A DNA stretch of 35,771 nt. It comes from Acholeplasmataceae bacterium. GTDB lineage: Bacteria; Bacillota_I; Bacilli_A; Acholeplasmatales; Acholeplasmataceae. The notes beneath the pieces were generated by a model. The model was not told the DNA's origin, ran no database searches, and was given only the letters and a program-made list of their open reading frames with translations. Position 1 is the stretch's first letter, and each line of letters starts with the position of its first letter. The DNA lies in the NCBI GenBank assembly GCA_021736335.1, contig JAIPGC010000007.1:1-35771 (forward strand), read 5' to 3'. A program made the translations under genes and the position numbers. Positions 1-7,506 of the stretch are shown here, one piece after another.

Positions 1-2
1 TC

Positions 3-896
3 GCTAGAAAATTAGTTTTATCCGCTTTAACAGTAGTTTTAACGGTAGTGGCTTTAGGGACTACTACATTTGCATGGTTTACATTAACAAACACCGCAGT
101 CGTTCAACCATTTGAAGCACAAATCGTTGCTGACACCGGGATTGAAGTTTCACTAGATACAATTGATTGGTATACTACATTAACTACTGATCTTATTGAA
201 ACTTATATTTTTGACACATATGGTGCATTCAGATTTACTCATGTCACTACTGCAACTGGTTATAGTTCATTTAATACACTTGGAGCTTCTGGTTTAACAA
301 ACACATCAGCAGGCTACTTAGAAATACCAGTTCATTTTAGATCCAATTCAGCAGACGCTATTGACTGGACAGCAGTTACATTAACATCACCACTATCACC
401 TTGGTTATCTGATGTCGCATTTACTTCAACAACTGGTGCAGTTACTGCTGGTGGTAGTATACCTCAAGATGCATCTAATGCAATGAGAGTCAGTGTACAA
501 GGTATTGTTGCAGCAGATCCTGCTCACGTTGTCGTATTTGAAAGAGCAGCTACAAACAACAATAACGTAGTTCTTGGTGGAGATGGTGTTACACCTGTTG
601 ACTACAGCAATGGTGGTGTTGGTAATGCAGGTTCATACAACTATTATTATGCTAAGACTGGCGCATTAGTTCCAGGCACTGACGCAGTGGTTGTTGCTCC
701 AGCTGTCACATTAATAAATGATGCTAATGCACAAAGAGTATTAGACCTCACTGCAGATACAACTTATGGTACAGCATTCTATGGTTCACTTACAATTCGC
801 GTTTGGTTAGAAGGTTGGGATGCAGATTCTTACAACTCACTACTCGCAAGAATGATCTCAGCTTCATTCACATTTATCGGAACTAACGTCGTATAA
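3..896 (+). CDS. SipW/TasA-type exported protein, 5' partial
   Basis: The reading frame is open to the left edge of the window, so the true start lies upstream; a GTG at 48 is internal to the signal sequence and not a believable start. The visible N-terminus is a basic ARK followed by about 20 hydrophobic residues ending in TTTFAWFTLTN, which is the hallmark of SipW-dependent signal peptides (TasA/camelysin type: hydrophobic stretch, then AWF/AWY, then a Thr/Asn-rich exit). The mature part, about 265 residues, is rich in Thr, Ala, Asn and Val, poor in Cys and Lys, and looks like a secreted beta-sandwich. Codon use (GCA, GGT, ACA, CCA) looks like that of a strongly expressed gene. A 14-bp hairpin follows the stop. 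It is followed by a SipW-like peptidase gene, the expected processing enzyme. Function inferred: subunit of an extracellular fibre or coat. No specific family is assigned. Confidence 0.75.
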   Translation, partial: ARKLVLSALTVVLTVVALGTTTFAWFTLTNTAVVQPFEAQIVADTGIEVSLDTIDWYTTLTTDLIETYIFDTYGAFRFTHVTTATGYSSFNTLGASGLTNTSAGYLEIPVHFRSNSADAIDWTAVTLTSPLSPWLSDVAFTSTTGAVTAGGSIPQDASNAMRVSVQGIVAADPAHVVVFERAATNNNNVVLGGDGVTPVDYSNGGVGNAGSYNYYYAKTGALVPGTDAVVVAPAVTLINDANAQRVLDLTADTTYGTAFYGSLTIRVWLEGWDADSYNSLLARMISASFTFIGTNVV

Positions 897-936
897 TAGA
901 GAATAGTTCAGGTATTAAAAGACACAATTCTAGTCA

Positions 937-969
937 GGTAAGTGCATTTTCTTGAAAAATGCACTTACC
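937..969 (+). other. Long perfect hairpin after the exported-protein gene
   Basis: GGTAAGTGCATTTT (937-950) pairs perfectly with AAAATGCACTTACC (956-969) around a CTTGA loop, giving a 14-bp stem. No T-run follows on either strand, so it is not a standard intrinsic terminator. It probably marks the 3' end of the upstream transcript by processing or protects it from 3' exonucleases, while limiting read-through into the next operon. This role is inferred. Confidence 0.6.
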
Positions 970-977
970 GTCCATCT

Positions 978-1008
978 TTGAATTGAATGTTTTGGTGTAT
1001 ACTATAAG
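978..1008 (+). promoter_or_regulatory. Possible promoter of the sipW-AAA operon
   Basis: TTGAAT at 978-983 and TATAAG at 1003-1008 are 19 bp apart; TATACT (998-1003) is an alternative -10 with poor spacing. The position, upstream of a gene whose RBS (AAGGGAG) begins near 1034, is right, but neither spacing is ideal, so the exact boxes are uncertain. Confidence 0.3.
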
Positions 1009-1046
1009 TATAAATTATTTGTATACATTAAATTAAGGGAGTTATT

Positions 1047-1745
1047 ATGGAAAAGTCAAAACAAAAGTTAGCACTAAAGATCTTAAAGATCAGTGTTAAT
1101 ACATTATTCTACATCGTGATTGCATTATTGTTGGTTTTTTCACTGGCGAACATTCAAGTCAAGAAGGAAAATGACATTGCAAATGTTTTTGGAAGAGGAT
1201 TTTTGTCAGTCCAATCAGACTCTATGTCAGGTGACCTAGAGGATAATTTTGAAAAGGACGACATGGTTTTTGTTAAAATGCTCAATGATTCAGATCGTGA
1301 AAATCTTGAAGTTGGTGATATTGTTACATATTTTGATCTAACTATCAGGGCTTTTAATACGCATAGAATTGTTGAAATTTATGAAAACGATGGCGAAACA
1401 TATTTAGTTACCCAAGGTGATAATACACCTGGTCCAGACCAACCGATTCGTGCTACAGAAGCGAAGGCAATTTACTTGTCTAAATGGAGCGGTTTTGGTG
1501 CAACACTCGATTATTTGCAATCACCAACAGGATTTGCATTATTTGTTATATTACCTGTTGTCATTATTTTAGTTTTTGAGGGTATTGTTTTAGTCAGAAA
1601 TATTTTAGCTTTGAATAAAGTTAAAATGGAAGAAAAGTATGCACTTGAAAAAGAGAAGACAATTGTTGATCTTGAAGCCGAGAAAGATAAGATTCGCGCT
1701 CAAATCATGGAAGAACTTAAAAACAATAAGGAATCAGATCTATAA
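1047..1745 (+). CDS. SipW-like type I signal peptidase (paralogue 1)
   Basis: 232 residues. Topology: TM1 about 15-35, an extracytoplasmic catalytic domain, TM2 about 163-187, then a charged cytoplasmic tail. The catalytic motifs are of the ER/archaeal/SipW type: Ser59 in SDSM, His106 in THRI where classical LepB enzymes have Lys, and a GDN box at 124-126 with Asp131 nearby. This Ser-His-Asp arrangement is known for B. subtilis SipW, which processes TasA and TapA. The likely job is cleavage of the SipW-type signals of nearby exported proteins. Residues 190-232 form a Lys/Glu-rich, probably helical tail. It is the first gene of a five-gene run with gaps of 33, 14, 16 and 11 bases, preceded by an AAGGGAG ribosome binding site. 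A second copy of the family sits at 5975-6649. Confidence 0.88.
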   Translation: MEKSKQKLALKILKISVNTLFYIVIALLLVFSLANIQVKKENDIANVFGRGFLSVQSDSMSGDLEDNFEKDDMVFVKMLNDSDRENLEVGDIVTYFDLTIRAFNTHRIVEIYENDGETYLVTQGDNTPGPDQPIRATEAKAIYLSKWSGFGATLDYLQSPTGFALFVILPVVIILVFEGIVLVRNILALNKVKMEEKYALEKEKTIVDLEAEKDKIRAQIMEELKNNKESDL

Positions 1746-1778
1746 TCTCATAATGTAAAAGATTCATAAGGAGAATTT

Positions 1779-3311
1779 ATGGTAGAGTTTGCTCGATACT
1801 ATATTGACTTCATTAGAGAACTCTTTGCGAATATCGGTAAATTTTTCAAGAGCCTATTTGAAGCCTTTGCCGATTTGTTTTTTAATGGAGTTATTAATTA
1901 TTTTAATAATTTTAATCAGGCATCAGAAGAATTCACATTGCTCGATTGGGTAATGGCTTTTATCGTTATTTTAATTAATATAGCATTCATTATTTTTATT
2001 GGGTTAAAGCTTTATCAATGGATTAGAAGATATGTGAAGTTCTCAAAATCAGAGATTGAAAAAGATGAATTATTAGAAGAAATCACTTTTTTAAATCAAA
2101 AGACAATTGAGCTTATGGATGAGAAGAATAAAATCCTTTCACTTAAAATGGGTGGTCCTGGTGGAGAAGTTGATTTAAGACAGTATAGTGCTGAAGAAGA
2201 ATTACAAGAAGAACTTACAGGTCCTTCACGTTTTGTTAAACTGATTCAAGTTGATAGAGAATATGAAAATACAGTAACAGCGATTCACATGCGTGACGAA
2301 GATATGATCAATTTGAATGCATTAGTTAAAAGATTTATTAACTTTTCAGCATCTAAATTGGGATTATTTTATGATAGAAAGATTATATCAGCATTTTTTT
2401 CAGGTATGGCAACATCAAAAACTATGATTTTAGAAGGTATATCTGGTACCGGGAAAACATCTCTTCCTTATGCTATGGGTAAGTTTTTTGGTCATGATTC
2501 TAATATCATCGCAGTTCAACCTTCATGGAGAGATAGAGCTGAAATGGTTGGTTACTTGAATGAATTCACGAAAAAGTTCAATGAAACTGACTTTCTAAAA
2601 GCAATTTACGAAACTACTTATCGTGATGATATTTGTATTGTTGTTCTAGATGAAATGAACTTAGCACGTGTTGAGTACTATTTTGCAGAGTTCTTATCAT
2701 TGCTTGAAATGCCTGATCCCGATGTATGGTGGGTTGATGTTGTTCCTGATACACAGCCTGGGGATCCTAAAAATCTTAGATTAGGTAAGATATTATTACC
2801 ACAAAATGTATGGTTTGTTGGAACAGCCAATAAGGATGACTCCACATTTACAATTACCGATAAGGTGTATGACCGTGCAACTCCAATTGAAATCAATGCG
2901 AAAGCAGCATATATAGATGCACCTCAAACAGAAGGTGTGACCATTAGTTATGATTATCTGCAAGATTTATTTAGACAAGCTTATAAAGAGCACCCAATGA
3001 GTCTTAAAGCATTAGAAAATCTTGAAAAACTAGATGCATTTATCACAAATAACTTTAAAGTTACCTTTGGTAACCGTATTATGAAACAAATTCGTGCCTT
3101 TGTTCCTGTCTTTGTTGCTTGTGGAGGAACTGAGTATGAAGCATTAGACTACATGGTAGCAAGAAAAATCTTTAGAAAGTTTGAAAGCTTGAATTTACCA
3201 TTTTTGCAAAATGAAATTAATGATTTATCTTCGTTACTTGATCGTTTATTTGGTAGAAATGTCTTTGTTGAATGCCAAGCATATCTGACAAGTATCAAAA
3301 AACAATTTTAA
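1779..3311 (+). CDS. Membrane-anchored McrB-like AAA+ ATPase
   Basis: 510 residues. The N-terminus has an amphipathic/aromatic stretch (1-45) and one strong transmembrane helix at about 57-78, followed by a coiled coil (about 90-125). The AAA+ domain starts near 178: Walker A GISGTGKT (220-227), the QPSWRDRAEMVGY segment after it (247-259), Walker B with Asp291-Glu292 in VVLDEMN, sensor 1 Asn351 in GTANKDDST, and a DRA arginine (Arg366). This pattern belongs to the McrB/AAA_5-like ATPase family, in which the ATPase acts on a partner encoded next door. No DNA-binding McrB N-terminal domain is seen; its place is taken by the membrane anchor. The neighbours are signal peptidases, exported proteins and a possible McrC-like partner directly downstream (14 bases). 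I infer a membrane-tethered remodelling motor linked to the export or assembly of the surface proteins rather than restriction. RBS: AAGGAG before the ATG. Confidence 0.85.
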   Translation: MVEFARYYIDFIRELFANIGKFFKSLFEAFADLFFNGVINYFNNFNQASEEFTLLDWVMAFIVILINIAFIIFIGLKLYQWIRRYVKFSKSEIEKDELLEEITFLNQKTIELMDEKNKILSLKMGGPGGEVDLRQYSAEEELQEELTGPSRFVKLIQVDREYENTVTAIHMRDEDMINLNALVKRFINFSASKLGLFYDRKIISAFFSGMATSKTMILEGISGTGKTSLPYAMGKFFGHDSNIIAVQPSWRDRAEMVGYLNEFTKKFNETDFLKAIYETTYRDDICIVVLDEMNLARVEYYFAEFLSLLEMPDPDVWWVDVVPDTQPGDPKNLRLGKILLPQNVWFVGTANKDDSTFTITDKVYDRATPIEINAKAAYIDAPQTEGVTISYDYLQDLFRQAYKEHPMSLKALENLEKLDAFITNNFKVTFGNRIMKQIRAFVPVFVACGGTEYEALDYMVARKIFRKFESLNLPFLQNEINDLSSLLDRLFGRNVFVECQAYLTSIKKQF

Positions 3312-3325
3312 TTAAAGGGTAAAAT

Positions 3326-5197
3326 ATGAAAAAGACAAGTGATCTCGTAAAATTCCATCAAACATTAAATGATGCACTCTATCAAATGGAAATGGAAGAG
3401 GAATTTCCTAATCACTTTTACCAAGCCCTTCTTTCTGGGGAAAACACAATTTATCAAAAAAATATTTCTGAAATTAAAACTTTTCATGAAGATTGGATTG
3501 GTACGATTGAATCCTTTTTCCCAAGTTTAGATAAAATTACAAAGAATTCAAAATCTGGATTGAGATATGATCGTGAGATTGTTGCAATCGAAAAAGCTAA
3601 AAAGACAAATAGTGAATCCGTTAGACACTTAGCATCACACACACACCTCATCAAAGAGATGCGTGATGGCGAAGTCGTTCCTAAACAAATTTTAATCACT
3701 CAAGCAGAAATTGATCTAGCTATTTATGAAAATCGGTTCATCATGACATTGATCAATCGTCTTTTTAAATTTGTTCTAGATCGATATGAGATCGTTAAAA
3801 AGAATGTTCAGTCATTTGAGCGTAAGCATTTTAACCTAAAATCAGAATTTAAAATCAGAGAATCCATCGTTGAAATGGACATTGATTTGAATGTAAAAGA
3901 CGAAATTGAATTTGATAGTGATGGCAGAAGTAATTATAAATTGTTAAATAGAATCAATGCATTATTAAAGATGGTCAACGGATTAAGAGAAAGTAATTTT
4001 ATGGAAGAGCTGAAAAATGCGAAGCCTATTGTCCCTCCAATCATGAAGACCTCAATCATTTTGAAAAATGTTGACTATAACAATTGTTATAATCTTTGGT
4101 TATATTTAGATAAGTACAATACATTTAATTTTGATTTGGATATTAAAGAAAAAAACTTGCCATTTGATAAGTATTACTTGAGAAATGTTTATCAAACAGC
4201 TTTAATGACATTTTCTACAGTCTATGCGAATCAAGAAGCTCTAGCAGACCATTATCAATATGTTGATATCGAAGAATACAAGAGAAGAGCACCGAAATTT
4301 GTTAAAAAGAACTTAAAAGACATTATCAATCAACCGGATCCTGTTGTTCTTGAGGATACTCAAATTAGTCAGTATTATCTTGATCAAAGTGTTGAAATGT
4401 TTAAAAAGAATCTTGAAAAACATAGTGAGGAATCATCATCTTATGATGTTGCATTAAGAAAAGCACTACGTGACACAATTGAGATTACGAATAAATTATA
4501 TGAAAACTATTTTGAGTTTAAACCAGAAAATATTAATGATGATATGTTTTTTGCTCGGATGCTTAAACCCGATACAGAAGCTGATTTGCTCAAAGCAAAG
4601 GATAAAGCAAGAGTTGCACGTATCATTCGTGAAACCAAGGAAATTGATTATAATAATGCCATTCGTTTAGAAAAGCGAATGATGAAAGAAATTCAAGATC
4701 TTGATAAGAAACTTGCTAAAGAACTTAAGAGTAAAGCCTATGATTTAGCAAAGAAGTTGACAATTGAAGAGAAAATTAGAATAGAAAGAGAAAATTTGTC
4801 TATCAATCAAGGTATTCTTGAAGATTACTTAAAGTATACAGGTGAGCAAAGACAAATCTTAAATGAAGAACAAAAAGCATTTGCTGAAAAGCTAAAACAA
4901 AATCAATTGCTTGTGAAAGAAGAAGAAAGAAAGATCATAGAGACAGAAAAGAAAAAAGCAAAATCTATGTATAATCAGGAAATGAAAAAACTTCAGGCAG
5001 AGCAAAGATTAGAAAAGAAAAAGCTTGCAGAACAAATAAGAGCACAAAGAGCAGCACAAAAGAAGAAATTAGCTGATGAGAAACTAAAATTGAAAGAAGC
5101 ATCAGCAAAAAGAATTGAAAAAGCTAAAGAGAAAATACAAACTAATTATGAAAACAAGATGAGTACAGCAAAAAAGAAGCTAGAAACTAAGAAATAG
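3326..5197 (+). CDS. Coiled-coil protein, possible McrC/DUF2357-like partner of the AAA+ ATPase
   Basis: 623 residues, without signal peptide or transmembrane helix. The N-terminal part contains LAIYENRFIMTLINRL (131-146), which resembles the conserved YENRF(V/I) helix of DUF2357/McrC-like proteins that pair with McrB-type ATPases. I could not find a PD-(D/E)XK nuclease core. Instead, residues from about 431 to 623 form a very long Lys/Glu/Ala/Gln-rich coiled coil ending in a basic tail. Genetic coupling to the AAA+ gene is tight (14-base gap, AAAGGG RBS). The most economical reading is a cytoplasmic scaffold driven or loaded by the ATPase and perhaps contacting the charged tails of the two signal peptidases. 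The family assignment is tentative and needs a profile search; the coiled coil is plain from the sequence. Confidence 0.7.
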   Translation: MKKTSDLVKFHQTLNDALYQMEMEEEFPNHFYQALLSGENTIYQKNISEIKTFHEDWIGTIESFFPSLDKITKNSKSGLRYDREIVAIEKAKKTNSESVRHLASHTHLIKEMRDGEVVPKQILITQAEIDLAIYENRFIMTLINRLFKFVLDRYEIVKKNVQSFERKHFNLKSEFKIRESIVEMDIDLNVKDEIEFDSDGRSNYKLLNRINALLKMVNGLRESNFMEELKNAKPIVPPIMKTSIILKNVDYNNCYNLWLYLDKYNTFNFDLDIKEKNLPFDKYYLRNVYQTALMTFSTVYANQEALADHYQYVDIEEYKRRAPKFVKKNLKDIINQPDPVVLEDTQISQYYLDQSVEMFKKNLEKHSEESSSYDVALRKALRDTIEITNKLYENYFEFKPENINDDMFFARMLKPDTEADLLKAKDKARVARIIRETKEIDYNNAIRLEKRMMKEIQDLDKKLAKELKSKAYDLAKKLTIEEKIRIERENLSINQGILEDYLKYTGEQRQILNEEQKAFAEKLKQNQLLVKEEERKIIETEKKKAKSMYNQEMKKLQAEQRLEKKKLAEQIRAQRAAQKKKLADEKLKLKEASAKRIEKAKEKIQTNYENKMSTAKKKLETKK

Positions 5198-5213
5198 TAA
5201 AGGTGGTGATATC

Positions 5214-5963
5214 ATGTCAATTCGTCCAAAATCAACTACGAACCGTATGGTCATGGTATCCATGGTTTACTTTATGCTTGCTTTAACCATATTTACAGTA
5301 GTCATATTTGCTTGGTATACCTTAACAGATATCAATAGAGCAAGTCTTGTTTCACAAGTTTCCGGTGTTGAAGCTGAATATGCATTTTATGTTTATCGTG
5401 ATAGCGAAAAGAATGGGAGTAATGAACTCACATTAATTGATAATGTTTGTATTCTTAGCGAAGATCTTTGTTATGAACATATACTTAATCCAACATCAAA
5501 TACACTTATCCCAAGTTATGTGGCACCAGGAGAAAGATTTTCATTTGCTATTAAAATTACAAGTGTTGGTGAAACCGAAGGTTACTTAGCTTTAGATTTT
5601 AAAGATATTGTATCTGCTGGATATGATATCATTCAAAACAAGATTCAAATTGCATTTCTATATGAGCTTGATAAAGTTTCTTATATTAATGAAGGTGTAG
5701 AATCCATAGATTATAAAGACTCTGGAATTATCATATATTATAATCAACATTTTGATTATGATAATAACCACATATATAGTCTCATATCCAATGTACCTTT
5801 TGGATTAGAAGGAGATCTCAATTCGACTGTTGTTATTTACTTTGATCTTTACTTTGATCCAACGATTTATGGTCAAACAAGTGAAGGTGTTCCTTATACC
5901 AATAGCAACATCTTTATGAATCAAATATTCGCGATTAATCATATTGTCATGACAATTTATTAA
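5214..5963 (+). CDS. SipW-type signal-containing exported protein
   Basis: 249 residues. The basic N-terminus (RPKSTTNR) is followed by a hydrophobic segment about 13-33 that ends in VVIFAWYTLTDINRA, the same FAW(F/Y)TLT junction as in the protein at the left edge of the window, so it is a probable SipW-peptidase substrate. The mature region is beta-rich and contains two Cys in DNVCILSEDLCYEH that could form a disulfide. There is no second membrane segment and no wall anchor. It lies 16 bases after the coiled-coil gene and 11 bases before the second signal peptidase gene, with an AAAGGTGGTG ribosome binding site. Likely a minor subunit, nucleator or cap of an extracellular structure by analogy with tapA-sipW-tasA; the analogy is inference. 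Confidence 0.72.
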   Translation: MSIRPKSTTNRMVMVSMVYFMLALTIFTVVIFAWYTLTDINRASLVSQVSGVEAEYAFYVYRDSEKNGSNELTLIDNVCILSEDLCYEHILNPTSNTLIPSYVAPGERFSFAIKITSVGETEGYLALDFKDIVSAGYDIIQNKIQIAFLYELDKVSYINEGVESIDYKDSGIIIYYNQHFDYDNNHIYSLISNVPFGLEGDLNSTVVIYFDLYFDPTIYGQTSEGVPYTNSNIFMNQIFAINHIVMTIY

Positions 5964-5974
5964 GAGGTGTTACA

Positions 5975-6649
5975 TTGAAAAAAATATTTACAGGCTTTTT
6001 GGTATCACTAACCATCTTAATATTTGGTCTATCCATATCGATTATGTTTTTAGGTGCTACAGCATACAAAAACAATGAGTTATTCTTTATTTTCGACCAC
6101 TCATTTTCAATCGTTCCCACCGATTCTATGATTGGTGATCAACCAGATTCATTAGACCCCGGTGATATTGCGATTTTAAGACGCGGCGCATTCGAAGATA
6201 TTGAGGTTGGAGATGTCGTTGTTTATCAAGATAATGTGAATATCAGTGGCACTATCAAGAGTATTTTGATTATTCATAGAGTCATAGAAATTAGAAGTGA
6301 TGGCAGTCTCGTTACCAAAGGTGATAATCCACTAAACACAGTTGATCCACACCCAGTAACTAGTTCGACATATCAAGGGACTCTAATTTCTAAAATTACC
6401 TTCTTAAAGCCATTAGTTGACTTGATGATTAATAGTCGAAGTCTAATCTTTCTAGCTTTAACTGCTGTACTCGTGATACTTTTGATTTGGGAATTAGCTC
6501 ACATGTATTCAAATATTTATAAGCCAATCCAAAAAGAAAAAATAGATAAATATGAAGCGGAAGTAGCTCAAATTAAGAAGCAAGAAGAAGAAAGAATATA
6601 CAAAGAAATACTAGAAGAAGAAAAAGCGAAAATAAAGCAATCAAAATAG
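5975..6649 (+). CDS. SipW-like type I signal peptidase (paralogue 2)
   Basis: 224 residues, starting with TTG at 5975; AAGAGGTG sits 5 bases upstream and no better ATG is available. TM1 is about 4-28 and TM2 about 155-177. Catalytic Ser51 lies in TDSM, His101 in IHRV, and the GDN box is at 116-118 with Asp124 following, so all three elements of the Ser-His-Asp SipW/ER-type peptidase are kept. As in the copy at 1047, the protein ends in a highly charged helical tail (about 182-224) that should face the cytoplasm. It is the last gene of the five-gene operon. Two active copies in one locus suggest division of labour between substrate sets, for instance the protein before it and the two small exported proteins after it. 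This is inference. Confidence 0.87.
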   Translation: MKKIFTGFLVSLTILIFGLSISIMFLGATAYKNNELFFIFDHSFSIVPTDSMIGDQPDSLDPGDIAILRRGAFEDIEVGDVVVYQDNVNISGTIKSILIIHRVIEIRSDGSLVTKGDNPLNTVDPHPVTSSTYQGTLISKITFLKPLVDLMINSRSLIFLALTAVLVILLIWELAHMYSNIYKPIQKEKIDKYEAEVAQIKKQEEERIYKEILEEEKAKIKQSK

Positions 6650-6658
6650 TGCTTTTAA

Positions 6659-6687
6659 TTGACAAAAGAGCAACAATATATTATAAT
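6659..6687 (+). promoter_or_regulatory. Strong vegetative promoter of the riboswitch operon
   Basis: Perfect consensus TTGACA (6659-6664), a 17-bp spacer and TATAAT (6682-6687). Transcription should start near 6694. The -35 box starts 10 bases after the stop of the preceding gene, so the downstream unit is transcribed separately from the sipW-AAA operon, although read-through is not excluded because no clear terminator lies between them. Confidence 0.88.
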
Positions 6688-6694
6688 TGAATTA

Positions 6695-6715
6695 GGATAT
6701 TATATAATAATATCC
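6695..6715 (+). other. 5' leader hairpin at the start of the riboswitch transcript
   Basis: GGATATTA (6695-6702) pairs perfectly with TAATATCC (6708-6715) around TATAA. It would sit at the extreme 5' end of the mRNA, where it could protect the transcript, or as DNA could be an operator at +1. CCC at 6714-6716 could instead pair with GGG at 6725-6727, the 5' edge of the aptamer. Confidence 0.5.
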
Positions 6716-6718
6716 CTT

Positions 6719-6791
6719 AAAAAAGGGCAAAGCTAGGGCAACCTAGTGACGCAAAGCTATAGGGCCTAAATTAGGTAGCCAGTTGCATCTC
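6719..6791 (+). ncRNA. Cyclic-di-GMP class I riboswitch aptamer (GEMM-I)
   Basis: The conserved GEMM-I landmarks appear in order: AGGGCAAAGC (6724-6733), a hairpin CTAGG-GCAA-CCTAG with a GNRA tetraloop (6733-6746), GTGACGCAAAGC (6746-6757), the tetraloop-receptor side GCTATAGGGCCTAA (6756-6769), a second stem GCTA/TAGC (6756-6759 with 6776-6779), and TAGCCAGTTGC (6776-6786) closing the base stem through TTGC with GCAA. The family binds c-di-GMP, with a GEMM-Ib subset preferring cGAMP; the discriminating base cannot be fixed without an alignment. It lies 25 bases after the promoter and controls the genes from 6840 to 15691. Confidence 0.93.
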
Positions 6792-6814
6792 GAAAGAGGT
6801 ACGACTGGCTTTTT
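6777..6814 (+). terminator. Intrinsic terminator forming the riboswitch expression platform
   Basis: AGCCAGT (6777-6783) pairs with ACTGGCT (6804-6810); the inner stem ATCTC/GAGGT closes a GAAA loop (6792-6795), and TTTTT (6810-6814) follows. The 5' arm reuses AGCCAGTTGC, the conserved 3' strand of the aptamer. Ligand-bound aptamer and terminator therefore look mutually exclusive, predicting that ligand turns the operon ON. The logic is inferred from base pairing. Confidence 0.82.
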
Positions 6815-6839
6815 GAATTTTTAAGAAGGAGGCAAGCGC

Positions 6840-7505
6840 ATGAGAAAGTTAAAAATTAGATTAACATCACTATTCATCGTTATTATATTAATGATGTCCA
6901 TCCCTACAGTTGTTTATGCATGGATGACTTACGTTGAAGAAAAATCGCTTGTCACCATTAATGCAGGCGAAATTGATATCACAACTTATGCTAATGAACA
7001 AATAACCATAGATCAAATTGATTTGATCGATTTGACATATGTTGATTATCAAAATGATTTTATTTTGGATCAATCTGGCACCTTAGACATTATTGCATCC
7101 AATCTTAGAATAGATATCTTAGCATCTGAACAATCTGTATCCATCAAACATCATATCCAGTTGATTGACAATTCTAGTCAAGTGGGTCTTTTATATTTTA
7201 TCATCTATGAAGGAATGAATGTCGGTGAAGCTTATACACTTCAATCTGACTATCATGCATTGATGAGTACAATCATTTTAGGATTAACAGTCAAGGAAGA
7301 TCAACTTGCTGCAATTGAAGCTTATAATCTGGATGTGCTTGATCAAATGGCAGCTGAAACGTTAAATGCTGGAGACATGCTCACTTTCCAAATTGTATTT
7401 TGGGGTGATCATGATGAAGCTCCAGATCCAATGATTTTCTTGGATCAAATCTATAGCCTCTCCATGATTATTGATGTTATCAATTCAAAGGGTGAGGTGG
7501 CATAA
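6840..7505 (+). CDS. SipW-type signal-containing exported protein, first gene of the riboswitch operon
   Basis: 221 residues. The N-terminus MRKLKIRL is followed by a hydrophobic segment (9-26) ending in VVYAWMTYVEEKSLVTINAG, matching SipW-dependent signals in which the AW motif precedes a region ending in an AGxID-like strand (here AGEIDITTY). The rest is acidic, beta-rich and Cys-free. There is an excellent AAGGAGG ribosome binding site (6825-6831). It is directly downstream of the c-di-GMP riboswitch and one base separates its stop from the next ATG. By family analogy it would be a small TasA/TapA-like surface subunit; no closer identity can be given. Confidence 0.75.
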   Translation: MRKLKIRLTSLFIVIILMMSIPTVVYAWMTYVEEKSLVTINAGEIDITTYANEQITIDQIDLIDLTYVDYQNDFILDQSGTLDIIASNLRIDILASEQSVSIKHHIQLIDNSSQVGLLYFIIYEGMNVGEAYTLQSDYHALMSTIILGLTVKEDQLAAIEAYNLDVLDQMAAETLNAGDMLTFQIVFWGDHDEAPDPMIFLDQIYSLSMIIDVINSKGEVA

Positions 7506-7506
7506 T

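Noticed and set aside
937-969. Hairpin as an ordinary Rho-independent terminator
   Set aside because: The stem is perfect but no T-tract follows on either strand; reported as a hairpin only.
1779-5197. Reading the ATPase and its partner as an McrBC restriction or defence system
   Set aside because: No nuclease core, no DNA-binding domain, a membrane anchor on the ATPase, and neighbours devoted to protein export. The family link is kept but the defence role is not.
7471-7506. Longer start for the second riboswitch-operon protein
   Set aside because: It would overlap the previous gene by 35 bases and has no RBS; ATG 7507 follows GGTGAGGTGG and begins a normal signal sequence.
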